From Methanohalophilus sp. RSK (GTDB lineage Archaea; Halobacteriota; Methanosarcinia; Methanosarcinales; Methanosarcinaceae): a stretch of 64,000 nucleotides of DNA. Location of the stretch: positions 62,001 to 126,000 of the forward strand of contig NZ_RDSK01000001.1 of assembly GCF_003722075.1 (NCBI RefSeq), read 5' to 3'. Shown piece by piece: positions 49,373-58,855 of this stretch (positions within the stretch are counted from its first letter, which is position 1; every line of letters begins with the position of its first letter). A model generated the notes under the pieces. That model did no database searches, was not told where the DNA came from, and saw only the letters and a program-made list of their open reading frames with translations. The position numbers and the translations under genes are program-made.

Positions 49373-51346
49373 TTAATTGCTACTTATATGTGTGTTTGAA
49401 TATATGGATATATGTGGATTTGAATATATTTGATTCATCTGTTTAAAATTATTCGTAAATATCCGGTTCGTCTCTTTTGATTTAATGTACAATTCATTGT
49501 GACCAGGTCCAATATAAAGGCCACCTTGGCTAAATGCTTTGTCCCGCATTATCCAATATCCACTATATTTTGAAATTTCAGAGGGTTTGTCTATTTCATT
49601 ACTATCATAATATGGTAAGTTGTACATATTAGAGCCATTAAAGAATTTATATGGGCCGAAATATCTTTTAGTAAAATAATCTGAATATAACTGAGATTGA
49701 AATGGAACAAAATTTGATACATGACTAAAGCCTGCCAACTCTTCTTCTGTAAAATATTCACGTGGAGCTTGGGATGACAACATATTTTCATCCTGAATAT
49801 TTGTTGTGATCGATATGAAAGTAAAAATGGATAAAGAGACAATGAGTAATATTATCATTACAGACTTTTTTTTGAAATATGCTTTGGAATAATGTTTGTA
49901 AAATGTAAAAACGCCATAACTCATTGCAAAAGCCATAAATGGACTTATTAATAACATAAATCGATCAAACCTAAACAGGTCCATGGTTTGCCATAATTCT
50001 TGAAGTGGGTTAGGTACAAACAACGGCAGTACAATTAAAGAAAATAAAGTGAATACTGGAGTATATATCTTCTTTTTGTCGTTCCAAAATGAATATCCAA
50101 TTCCTATAAATGAAAAAAATATAAAAATGGACATGTCTAAATAATCGATTAAATTGCGCCAAATTGCCTGAGATGTATCGCCTCTTATAATTGAGCCTTC
50201 TAGTACAATAACTGTCTCGTATAGTTCAGAATGGGCATATATATCGATTAGATTCTCGGTGAAACCAACTGAAATATAAATCCAATAAAAAATTAATATC
50301 AAACTTAAGTATTGTATATATTCATACCGTATATATGTTCTTTTTTGTGTAATGTGTTGGCATAATCCTAAAATAATTAATAGAAATAGTATTTGTGGAA
50401 ATGAGACTTGGTGAACAAGAAGTAAAAAAAAAGACAAAAGCAGAAGCAAAGCTCTTGTAATCATCTTATCAAGGTTTGCATAAATTAAATATAAAATAAT
50501 GATAAAGCCTACAAACGCTATTGTTCGTGTTATAATATACGCGCCATAGGTTACGACTACAGGGCTCACGGAAAACAACATAGATGTTAGAAGAGAAATC
50601 TTCGAATTTTCTGTTGATCGATAAAAAACATAATAAACAAAGACAACTAATATTGAAAAAACAGGAGCGGTTATTAAAAATAATGTATTTTGGATATCTA
50701 CACCCGTTAGATAAGAACTCTCAGCCACCAGTATGTGGTATAATGGAAAATTTGTATAGGACAAGGATAGTTCTGCTGGTATTACGAAACCTGTCAAATA
50801 TGTTACTTTAGATATAAACAAATGATAAAATATGTCGGTATATCCAAAATAAAGAGGGTATTTAAAGACAACCCCATATATGAGATTGAGCATACATAAA
50901 CTAATTTCTATTAGTATCAAACTGCTGGCATCTTTTTTTGATATTATCTGGAGGAAAATTATAGAATATATTGTTGTCAACAAGATAAAGTAACTTAACG
51001 ATCTTCCATCATTTATTAGTAGAGCTATAATGGAAAGACAGTACAAAAAAATAAATATTAATGTCGGGAGTTTATGGCTAATATTTATTGTATGAAATGA
51101 ATTTGAAATGATTCTTGTATTTTTATATGAATTTATTAGAAATAAAGCTGACAGTATAGCGGGAGCGCCTAACATCAATAAACCTTTGGTACCTGTGATG
51201 CCTTTTCCCTGAGAAAAAAACCATATGAAAGTGAACAAAATAGCTATTATTATAAGAAAAGGAATCATGTATGCAATATTTTCCAACAAACTATTTTGTG
51301 AACACTGTTTGTATAATCTATTTATTTCATTTTTTAATTTAGACAT
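49373..51346 (-). CDS. Large multispan membrane protein of the glycan locus
   Basis: A 657-residue protein with about 12-14 hydrophobic helices in the first 500 residues (for example AYMIPFLIIIAILFTFIWFF) and a C-terminal extracytoplasmic part (FTEEELAGFSHVSNFVPFQS). The layout resembles GT-C glycosyltransferases or polymerases of surface polysaccharides; I cannot place it in a family. ATG 51346 has AGGGTG upstream, and CTTATAAATATAC, about 25 nt before it, is a TATA box. Very A+T-rich. Confidence 0.7.
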   Translation of the reverse strand: MSKLKNEINRLYKQCSQNSLLENIAYMIPFLIIIAILFTFIWFFSQGKGITGTKGLLMLGAPAILSALFLINSYKNTRIISNSFHTINISHKLPTLIFIFLYCLSIIALLINDGRSLSYFILLTTIYSIIFLQIISKKDASSLILIEISLCMLNLIYGVVFKYPLYFGYTDIFYHLFISKVTYLTGFVIPAELSLSYTNFPLYHILVAESSYLTGVDIQNTLFLITAPVFSILVVFVYYVFYRSTENSKISLLTSMLFSVSPVVVTYGAYIITRTIAFVGFIIILYLIYANLDKMITRALLLLLSFFLLLVHQVSFPQILFLLIILGLCQHITQKRTYIRYEYIQYLSLILIFYWIYISVGFTENLIDIYAHSELYETVIVLEGSIIRGDTSQAIWRNLIDYLDMSIFIFFSFIGIGYSFWNDKKKIYTPVFTLFSLIVLPLFVPNPLQELWQTMDLFRFDRFMLLISPFMAFAMSYGVFTFYKHYSKAYFKKKSVMIILLIVSLSIFTFISITTNIQDENMLSSQAPREYFTEEELAGFSHVSNFVPFQSQLYSDYFTKRYFGPYKFFNGSNMYNLPYYDSNEIDKPSEISKYSGYWIMRDKAFSQGGLYIGPGHNELYIKSKETNRIFTNNFKQMNQIYSNPHISIYSNTHISSN

Positions 51347-51556
51347 ATGCACCCTTTTCCGCACCAAAATAGTATATTTATAAGTAATATATTATGTATT
51401 TCCTTTGATGTACATTCAATCTGATTAATACCACTTAAAGAAAAATTATGTATATTTGCAGTTACAGGAATGGCATTATTAAAAAACCCACATATACGGT
51501 ATTTATATATTATTTTTGATATTGTTTTCATGTTAACTATGTCGACAGTGACTTGC

Positions 51557-52510
51557 TCATAATCCTGACATAATGGAGCGTACCGTTTCCTTTACACTCT
51601 CTTCAGATGAATACGTTGGGTTCCAACCAAGAGATCTTAATTTTTCTATCGAAAGTGCCATTCTTGGAACATCTCCTTTCCATCCTCTTTTTCCACCAGT
51701 GTAGCTGAATTCAATATTTTTTAGTTTCATTTCTTCAGCAACAATTTCACCGATTTGAGTTGCTTTGATCGTATCTTTAGAACCAATATTAAAGATATTC
51801 ACACTATCTGAGCTATTGGAAATTGCAAAGAATATTCCATCAACACAGTCTTTTACATGTAAATATGATTTTGCTTGTTGTCCATCTCCTAGAATTTCAA
51901 GTTGATTTGGATCGTTTCTAAGCTTTTCGATAAAATCAAATATAATTCCATGGTTGCTTCGTTTTCCAATAATATTTGCAAAACGAAATATCCATGATTT
52001 CATATCAAACGTATGGGAATACGAAGTGATTAAAGCTTCACAGGCTAATTTTGAGGCTCCATATAGAGAAATGGGAATTAATGGCCCATAATTTTCTGGA
52101 GTTGGGATTTCTTTTGCTTCTCCATATACAGTTGAAGTAGAGGTAAAAGCAATATTTTTCACATTATTAATCCGCATGGCTTCAAGAAGGTTATATGTAG
52201 CTGCAATATTTTGATCAAAGTGTATTCTTGTATCGGATGCACCCAATTTTACGTCAGGATTAGCAGCAACATGGTATATGAAATTAACATCTTTACACGC
52301 TTCTTTGAGTTCATTGATATTAAGTAGATCTCCATTGATAAAAGTGAAATTAGGTTCATCAAAATAATTCTCTATGAATTTGATATTGCCGGAACTTAGA
52401 TTGTCAAAAACAATGACCTGTTTTCCACTATCTATCAATTTATCAACAATATGGCTCCCTATAAAGCCTGCTCCTCCTGTAACCAGAATAATATCATCGT
52501 CTATGGACAT
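51557..52510 (-). CDS. NAD-dependent nucleotide-sugar epimerase (GalE-like)
   Basis: A 317-residue extended SDR: IILVTGGAGFIGSHIVDKL (GxxGxxG), VFDNLSSG, a YGASKLACEALI catalytic Tyr-x-x-x-Lys, and RFANIIGKRSNHGIIFDFI. Probably a UDP-glucose or UDP-GlcNAc 4-epimerase. ATG 52510 has GAAGAGG upstream; the longer frame has a TTG five codons earlier. Confidence 0.88.
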   Translation of the reverse strand: MSIDDDIILVTGGAGFIGSHIVDKLIDSGKQVIVFDNLSSGNIKFIENYFDEPNFTFINGDLLNINELKEACKDVNFIYHVAANPDVKLGASDTRIHFDQNIAATYNLLEAMRINNVKNIAFTSTSTVYGEAKEIPTPENYGPLIPISLYGASKLACEALITSYSHTFDMKSWIFRFANIIGKRSNHGIIFDFIEKLRNDPNQLEILGDGQQAKSYLHVKDCVDGIFFAISNSSDSVNIFNIGSKDTIKATQIGEIVAEEMKLKNIEFSYTGGKRGWKGDVPRMALSIEKLRSLGWNPTYSSEESVKETVRSIMSGL

Positions 52511-52521
52511 AACAAGCCTCT

Positions 52522-52830
52522 TCAATTTCTTTTATTTTTATATGTTTTTCTAACGGAATAATACACATTTACTATCTGCGAAGCTATATTTTCCCACGTG
52601 AAATTGTTTCCATAATGCTTGATTTTTTCTTCATCCCATTCTTTATTCAAGGCAATTTCGATTTTGTCAGTTAAATCCTGTGAATCGCCTGGTTCAACCA
52701 GCAGCCCGTAATCATCAGAATTTATTATTTCCGGAACACCACCAACTTTGGTTCTAACAAAGGGTTTACCGCATCCCAGACACTCAAATAGAACAGTAGG
52801 GTTACCTTCATTCAAACACTCATATACCAA
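52522..52830 (-). pseudogene. C-terminal fragment of a family 4 glycosyltransferase
   Basis: A frame of about 100 residues with only the end of a GT-B donor domain: LNEGNPTVLFECLGCGKPFV, VGGVPEIINSDDYGLLVEPG, and the last helix. The first 250 or so residues are missing, and an in-frame TAA stands just upstream. It lies between an intact glycosyltransferase gene and the epimerase gene, so it is a leftover of gene replacement in the locus. Confidence 0.8.
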
Positions 52831-52855
52831 GTATTACATTGTACTATAAATATAT

Positions 52856-53962
52856 TTATGCTCGTTTGAATGAGTTTATAATCTCCCTCCATATAGAAGC
52901 TATATTTTCATTATTGATATCCTTCATAGATTCTACGGAATTAAAAGAATATTCTTCTACTCTTTTTTCATCATCCAACATATTAATTATTTTATCTGCA
53001 AATGATTTATAATCATCATATATTTTAATAATTATCCCATTGTAACCATCTTCTATCAAATCCTGCACATCACCACAATTTGATGTAATGACTGGAACTC
53101 CACATTTTAGTGATTCAACTACCGAATATGGGAATCCTTCTCTTTCAGATGTTAAAACCGAAAATTTAGCTTTATTATACCATTCCCATACATTTTTCTG
53201 GTAACCAGCAAAGTATACATTACCATTTAAACCAAGTTTTTCCGATATTTTTTCTAATTTGGGCCTACATTCCCCATCTCCTACGATTGCTACTTTTAAA
53301 TTTGGATAATTGCCAGTAATGATTTGAGCTGCTTTCACCAATACATCAACATGCTTAACTTTAGCTAATCTGCCAACAAAAATGAGGTCATATTCTTTAT
53401 CTACCTTTTTCATCTCAAAGTTATCATCAATAACATGGGGTAGAACTACTATTTTATTTTCACTAATTCCAATAGAAGTCAAAATATTTCTGGTATAACT
53501 GCCAGTTACTGTAATGAGATGTGAATGGTTAAGCATCCATTTAAAAAATTTGGCCCTAAGGTTCAGTTCAGGAAGAGGGGTGCAATAAGTGTAATTCCCT
53601 ATTGGACTACCGCCTGCATATAGTTCAACTGGTCCTGCAATTAACGAAGTACCAACTTTTCTACCTGTTAATTTACTTACAATAAATGCTATTGTAGCAT
53701 GGGGAAATAGTAAATATCCATGAACTAAAGATGGTTTTTTATAAATGGAAAGATAAATCATAATAATAAATTTAAATGCAAAAGCCAATGGTATGAATTT
53801 CAAACTCCAGCTGGGGGGACAATAATAATTTACTTTATTTGTTTTTATTCCCTTTGTATCTCTAACAACCATTATTTCGTCAATTTCATCTAATAAAGTG
53901 ATGGGGTATATATGATTCAATAAACTTCGATCTGCTAATTTTCCTGTAATTAATAATTTCAT
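52856..53962 (-). CDS. Family 4 glycosyltransferase
   Basis: A 368-residue GT-B enzyme: LITGKLADRSLLNHIYPITL, LVHGYLLFPHATIAFIVSKL, VTGSYTRNILTSIGISENKI, LIFVGRLAKVKHVDVLVKAA, KFSVLTSEREGFPYSVVESL and KCGVPVITSNCGDVQDL. A+T-rich. Four bases from the CapA-like gene upstream, so cotranscribed. Confidence 0.88.
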   Translation of the reverse strand: MKLLITGKLADRSLLNHIYPITLLDEIDEIMVVRDTKGIKTNKVNYYCPPSWSLKFIPLAFAFKFIIMIYLSIYKKPSLVHGYLLFPHATIAFIVSKLTGRKVGTSLIAGPVELYAGGSPIGNYTYCTPLPELNLRAKFFKWMLNHSHLITVTGSYTRNILTSIGISENKIVVLPHVIDDNFEMKKVDKEYDLIFVGRLAKVKHVDVLVKAAQIITGNYPNLKVAIVGDGECRPKLEKISEKLGLNGNVYFAGYQKNVWEWYNKAKFSVLTSEREGFPYSVVESLKCGVPVITSNCGDVQDLIEDGYNGIIIKIYDDYKSFADKIINMLDDEKRVEEYSFNSVESMKDINNENIASIWREIINSFKRA

Positions 53963-53966
53963 AAAA

Positions 53967-55046
53967 TCAACATGTCCTTTTTTTTATTGAACCGCTAATT
54001 ATTTGATGTAAAAATCGTGGATTGTACTGATAAAAATGGAAAATTAAGTGTTTTACAAGGTCTATACGATATTCTCGCCTGCGTTTTTGTACTTCTATAA
54101 TATAAGTTGCTTCTTCCATTATATCCAAAAATTCACCCGTAATCTTTGATTTCAATTCCTCTTTTTCAGTCCCATCTAATAACAAGGGTCGAAATTTTTT
54201 ATCAATAATCGCAGGTAATATCTCATAATCATCAATCCCTTCTTTTGAAATATTACAGGAAAAAATCATAGATTCACGCATTTTTCTCTGCCACATGTCG
54301 AAAACAAAATTTCCCATACTGTAGGCAATAATTCCATCATTATATTCTTCCACGCCCTGCAATACATGAGGATGATGTCCCAATATTAACTTTGCACCAG
54401 CATCTATTATTGCATGACCCAAATCAACCTGTTTGGGAGAAGGTTTTCTTATGAACTCATTCCCCCAATGCATTGAAACGATTAGTACATCTACTTCTGA
54501 ACTGGCTTTTTTTACATCTTCGATAATTTCAGTGGGATTATCAACAGAACAATATGCGGTTTTGTCCCCAATCAAGCAATATGCCAAAAATCCAACTTTT
54601 ACTCCCTGTACTTCCATAACAGAAACGGTTCTGGATTCTTCTTTTGTATCAGCAACTCCGACATCTAAAATTCCATTTTGCTGCAATAATTCTTTTGTTT
54701 CTTTGAGTGAAGGCTCTCCATGTTCCAGAATATGATTGTTTGCTATGAATACAACATTAAAGCCAGCGGATGTGAGTTCATGTATGGATTTTTCTCTCCC
54801 TCTTAAACTGACTGATGCAAGAGAATTATGATCGATATCAATGTCTGATAATACACATTCCAGGTTTCCACAAGTAATATCTCTCTTCTTAAGTATTTCT
54901 GAAACATTACTGAATAAATACCCTTCATTATTTTTGAGACTGCTTCCCACTCCATGGCCAACGCAGATAGGATGGTCTCCAAGCATGATATCTCCCACGG
55001 CTACCAGAGAAACAGTATCTTCTGACATAACTAACAAATCCTTCAT
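53967..55046 (-). CDS. CapA-like metallophosphoesterase family protein
   Basis: A 359-residue protein with the PGA_cap/CapA fold: LVAVGDIMLGDHPI, CGNLECVLSDI, VVFIANNHILEHG, LIVSMHWGNEF and LILGHHPHVLQGVEEYNDG, which supply the metal-binding Asp, Asn and His residues of the calcineurin-like fold. Members take part in poly-glutamate and other capsule assembly. The ATG overlaps the stop of the CapK-like gene (ATGA). Confidence 0.88.
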   Translation of the reverse strand: MKDLLVMSEDTVSLVAVGDIMLGDHPICVGHGVGSSLKNNEGYLFSNVSEILKKRDITCGNLECVLSDIDIDHNSLASVSLRGREKSIHELTSAGFNVVFIANNHILEHGEPSLKETKELLQQNGILDVGVADTKEESRTVSVMEVQGVKVGFLAYCLIGDKTAYCSVDNPTEIIEDVKKASSEVDVLIVSMHWGNEFIRKPSPKQVDLGHAIIDAGAKLILGHHPHVLQGVEEYNDGIIAYSMGNFVFDMWQRKMRESMIFSCNISKEGIDDYEILPAIIDKKFRPLLLDGTEKEELKSKITGEFLDIMEEATYIIEVQKRRREYRIDLVKHLIFHFYQYNPRFLHQIISGSIKKRTC

Positions 55047-56386
55047 GTATCCAATTCTGAAATTATAAATTTATGTTTCCCAGCATTTGTTTTTGATAAT
55101 TTATTTACATATTTGAATTGGACATCTAAACCATCATTTTTTCTTTTAATCAGATGACGTAAATGTTCCAACTCACCATCTTCAAATTGTTTCTTACAGA
55201 CCATATTGAAAATTATTAATTCTTTACATGTTTGAATAATTTGACACTCTACGAGATTATTTGCGTTTTTCATTTCACTGACAATATCATTATAAAGTGC
55301 TGCACCATGAATGTATTTACCGGTTGGAGACATCAGCATTTCTTTATCTCTGCCTACAATTTCACTCAGTAATTTGGATCCTCTACCACAACTACATATA
55401 CCCGATTTTAATACTCCCAAATCTCCTGTATCATAACGAATTAAGGGCATTGCAAAATTATGTAATGTAGTAGCTAAGATTTTTCCAGTTCCATAGTCAA
55501 GTTGCTTTCCTTCGTCTGAAGTAATTTCCATTACACTTCTTTCAGTATCAATGTGTAATCCGGAATGTTGCCTACATTCATAAGCACTTACTCCCCCATC
55601 ATTTAAACCATAACCATCAAAAACATCACAATTAAAGACACTTGATATTTTCTTTCTCATATGGGGATATAACTTTTCAGCAGTTGTAAACACACTTTTT
55701 GGAGAACAAATTCTTAATCCATTTTTTTCTATATGGTTTGCAAATAGGTAAATTGATGATGCATACCCTCTTATAAATTTAGGTTCAAATGAATTTAATA
55801 TATCTACAAATTCGTTCATAGTATTTGCATCCATATCAAAAGCAGACAATTTTATAGAATTTCTTGTTTTTTGAACAATACGATCATATAATGTTGATTT
55901 AGGATGGATGTCCAGAGAGGATCCTGCCAAAAATACTATTTTATCACCTAAAGAATAGCCACCATACCCCCACCCTCTGTAGAGAAGGGCACCCGACAAA
56001 AAGCGATCATACTTTGAGATACGATATTTCAGAGGAACTCCTGTAGAACCACCTGTGGAGCGTTCATAATATTTCATACTTCTCAGATTCTTTGGTTTGA
56101 AATCTTCCCAGTTTTTTTTGATTATCTCTTTTGTAAGAATGGGAAGTTTCTCCAGATCCTCCACCTGTCTGATATCTGCAGGTACAATCCCTAGTTCCCG
56201 GAACAATTTGTGGTAGTAGGGCACATTCTCCCACACAAAATCCACCATTTTCCTCAACTGTATCTCCTGGGATTCTTTCTGCCGGGCATAACTCTGCCAC
56301 TGGTTTGCAAGCAGCCGTTTGTAGGTGGGATAGAAATTGCGGTCGCCAATCTGATGTGCAAGGATGAAGAGGGGTTTGTGGAGCAT
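55043..56386 (-). CDS. CapK/PaaK-like adenylate-forming enzyme
   Basis: A 447-residue enzyme of the phenylacetate-CoA ligase/CapK family: LRKMVDFVWENVPYYHKLFR, the P-loop-like YERSTGGSTGVPLKYRISKY, VFDGYGLNDGGVSAYECRQH and LIRYDTGDLGVL. In polysaccharide loci, CapK-like proteins are thought to activate an acid for attachment to a sugar. Next to a CapA-like gene, so an amide- or acyl-linked decoration of the glycan is a reasonable guess. Confidence 0.85.
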   Translation of the reverse strand: MLHKPLFILAHQIGDRNFYPTYKRLLANQWQSYARQKESQEIQLRKMVDFVWENVPYYHKLFRELGIVPADIRQVEDLEKLPILTKEIIKKNWEDFKPKNLRSMKYYERSTGGSTGVPLKYRISKYDRFLSGALLYRGWGYGGYSLGDKIVFLAGSSLDIHPKSTLYDRIVQKTRNSIKLSAFDMDANTMNEFVDILNSFEPKFIRGYASSIYLFANHIEKNGLRICSPKSVFTTAEKLYPHMRKKISSVFNCDVFDGYGLNDGGVSAYECRQHSGLHIDTERSVMEITSDEGKQLDYGTGKILATTLHNFAMPLIRYDTGDLGVLKSGICSCGRGSKLLSEIVGRDKEMLMSPTGKYIHGAALYNDIVSEMKNANNLVECQIIQTCKELIIFNMVCKKQFEDGELEHLRHLIKRKNDGLDVQFKYVNKLSKTNAGKHKFIISELDT

Positions 56387-57456
56387 TAGAGATCACCTGT
56401 ATTGATTATTTCAACAATCCGTCCACTCGCATCCCCCAATCCATACCTATCTTCATGCATTTCTAAAGATGGTTTGAATCCATTCACCATTTCTACAATT
56501 TTTAATTTATCTGCACCAACCAGAACATTCCATCCATCCTCAATAGTCTCCATCCATTCCGTGTTGTCTCTTAACGTAACACATGGAACTTTTAACACAT
56601 AGGCTTCCTTCTGAACTCCACCGGAATCGGTGAGAATCATCCGGGCATTGTCCATCAGTTTTATGAAATCAAAGAAACCCAGAGGCTGGGTGAGGATTAC
56701 CGATTCTTTTAATCTGTCGTATAATCCATATTTTTTCAGGAATTTCTCAGTACGTGGATGAAGAGGAAATACAATCTTATCATCGAGCTCAGATAAGGCA
56801 TTCACTATATTTGTAAGATTATTTTTGTCATCGGTATTGGATGCACGATGGATTGTAGCAACCAGATATTGTCTGGATTCAAGGTTCATATCTTCAAGAA
56901 CATGGGACTTCTTTTCTGCTATCTCCTTGTTGAATAGCAGAGAATCAACCATAACATCGCCTGTAAGATGAACATTTTCTGTGATGCCTTCATTTTTCAG
57001 GTTCTCCACAGCGTTTGGAGTCGGACAGAACAAAATATCTGAACAATGGTCTGTCAGGATTCGGTTAATCTCTTCAGGCATTGTACGGTCAAAGCTTCTG
57101 AGTCCGGATTCGATGTGGGCGGTTTTTATGTGCAGTTTTGAAGCTGCAAGTGCTCCTGCGAGTGTGGAATTGGTATCACCGTATGTGAGGACAAGATCGG
57201 GTTCTTCCTTTAGCAGAACTTCTTCTATTTTATCAAGCATTTCTCCAGTCTGCTTACCGTGTGAGCCGGAGCCTATGTTCAAATGATATTCAGGTTCAGG
57301 TAGTTGCAGTTGATCAAAGAATATCTTGTTCATCTGATAATCATAGTGCTGTCCGGTATGAATAAGTATTTCTTCATGGTGTTTTCTCAACTCCTTTGAG
57401 ACAACCGATGCTTTTACAAACTGTGGTCGGACACCTATGATGCTTGCTATTTTCAT
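56386..57456 (-). CDS. Non-hydrolysing UDP-GlcNAc 2-epimerase family (WecB/WbpI), copy 2
   Basis: A 356-residue epimerase: ASIIGVRPQFVKASVVSK, HTGQHYDYQMNKIFF, TYGDTNSTLAGAL, HIESGLRSFDRTMPEEINR and LTDSGGVQKEAYVLKVP. A clear paralog of copy 1 at 45965. One copy may act on UDP-GlcNAc and the other on UDP-GlcNAc3NAcA (WbpI-like); which is which cannot be read here. Its stop overlaps the next ATG (TAATG). Confidence 0.9.
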   Translation of the reverse strand: MKIASIIGVRPQFVKASVVSKELRKHHEEILIHTGQHYDYQMNKIFFDQLQLPEPEYHLNIGSGSHGKQTGEMLDKIEEVLLKEEPDLVLTYGDTNSTLAGALAASKLHIKTAHIESGLRSFDRTMPEEINRILTDHCSDILFCPTPNAVENLKNEGITENVHLTGDVMVDSLLFNKEIAEKKSHVLEDMNLESRQYLVATIHRASNTDDKNNLTNIVNALSELDDKIVFPLHPRTEKFLKKYGLYDRLKESVILTQPLGFFDFIKLMDNARMILTDSGGVQKEAYVLKVPCVTLRDNTEWMETIEDGWNVLVGADKLKIVEMVNGFKPSLEMHEDRYGLGDASGRIVEIINTGDL

Positions 57457-57475
57457 TGCTAAATACCCACAAATG

Positions 57476-58519
57476 TTATTGATTACTACATTCTCTTTCT
57501 ATGAAATCAACCATGAAAGAGGAAACATCAACTTTATCTTTTAATAAACGTTCACGTTTTTCTTTCCATTCAGTTTTGATCTCAGGGTTCTGGATAATTT
57601 CTATAGATTTTTGCAATGCTTTTTCAGGGTCATTGAAATTAAAAATGAGTCCATATTTATTTTCAAGTTCAGTGAAATTAGCCATGTCATTTTTGCCTAC
57701 AAAAGAATTACATCTGATTGCCGGTGTTCCTAATACAGCTGCTTCTGTAGTCATTGTTTGGCTATCTCCAACCAGCATTTGTGCAAAATAAAGGAAATCA
57801 TGCATTTTTTCAGGAGGTATGTTTATTCTGTTGGCCTCCAACTCATCTTCAAGTTTTGTCTCAGAAGATATGTATACTTTCGCATATTTCTCAAGTTCTT
57901 TAACAAACCTTATTTTTGTCTTAATATCAAAACCTTTTCTTTTGATATCGTGGCCTGCATTCCATGCGACAAATCTCATCACAATATACTTATCTTGGTC
58001 ATCTATATCCAAATTATCAAAAACGTCCTTAGTGGGGATGAAATTGTTTGGATGTAAATATGCAAGTTCTTTGTATCCGTTAATACGAACTTGCTTATCC
58101 CCAAGGTCTTTTCCAAAATTTGAAGGAGTGAAAATTACATCTGCAAAAGGGTATGTAATTAGGGCAGTTGATCTTACGACTTCCGAATCATTGAACAAAA
58201 AACATTTTTTTCTAAGAATTTTGGCAGAATGGCCTGCACACGGATTTAACATTCCCATCAATATATCGGGTTTGAATCTTCGTGAAATTTTAAATATTTC
58301 ATAATCTCTTTTTATCCATTCATATATTAAATCAAGTTTGGTATTCCCAATCTTACCAACTGGAATATATTCAATATCATATGCATTTAGTAATTTGATT
58401 GATACATCTTTATCCCTTGCAGTTACTAAAACTTCATGTCCCTTTTCTTCGAGCTCTTTAATTGTGTTTTTGTAAAAATGAACATGTGTAGGGTGGCCGA
58501 TATCAATTAAAACTTTCAT
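57476..58519 (-). CDS. DUF354 family protein (GT-B-like)
   Basis: A 347-residue protein of the DUF354 type: VLIDIGHPTHVHFYKNTIKE, GHEVLVTARDKDVSIKLL, a long middle region, and HDFLYFAQMLVGDSQTMTTE with AAVLGTPAIRCNSF. The fold resembles the UDP-GlcNAc 2-epimerase and GT-B families. Usually found in archaeal surface-glycan loci. It is the first gene of the leftward run after the divergent DUF457 fragment. Confidence 0.85.
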   Translation of the reverse strand: MKVLIDIGHPTHVHFYKNTIKELEEKGHEVLVTARDKDVSIKLLNAYDIEYIPVGKIGNTKLDLIYEWIKRDYEIFKISRRFKPDILMGMLNPCAGHSAKILRKKCFLFNDSEVVRSTALITYPFADVIFTPSNFGKDLGDKQVRINGYKELAYLHPNNFIPTKDVFDNLDIDDQDKYIVMRFVAWNAGHDIKRKGFDIKTKIRFVKELEKYAKVYISSETKLEDELEANRINIPPEKMHDFLYFAQMLVGDSQTMTTEAAVLGTPAIRCNSFVGKNDMANFTELENKYGLIFNFNDPEKALQKSIEIIQNPEIKTEWKEKRERLLKDKVDVSSFMVDFIERECSNQ

Positions 58520-58566
58520 AATTTCACCTTATATGTTTAAACACTTAATCCTTATTGTACTGCACA

Positions 58567-58851
58567 ATGCTCCCCTTCGCACACATCGGTATAACCCTGG
58601 CACTCTTCTACATTGTCACAAGAGGTAGAAACATCAACTACTGGTACGTGATCATAGGCTCCATGCTGCCCGACATCATTGACAAAGTCATAGGACGGGT
58701 GCTCTTTGCCGACACCTTTGCCAGCGGCAGGATCTTTGCACATTCCCTGCTCTTTGTTGTGGTGCTGGGCCTGACAGTCGAATTTATAGGATTTATAATA
58801 ATCCTGATCTTCACTGCCACAGAATTGAGACAACGCCTCCGTACCTCTTAA
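58567..58851 (+). CDS. Short DUF457/YdjM-like membrane protein, probably truncated
   Basis: A 94-residue protein beginning MLPFAHIGITLALFYIVTRG, then VIIGSMLPDIIDKVIGRVLF and GRIFAHSLLF, the metal-binding start of the DUF457 membrane hydrolase family. Relatives are about 150-200 residues; here the frame ends after one more hydrophobic stretch with an unrelated-looking tail, so the 3' part is probably lost. Confidence 0.6.
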   Translation: MLPFAHIGITLALFYIVTRGRNINYWYVIIGSMLPDIIDKVIGRVLFADTFASGRIFAHSLLFVVVLGLTVEFIGFIIILIFTATELRQRLRTS

Positions 58852-58855
58852 AAAC

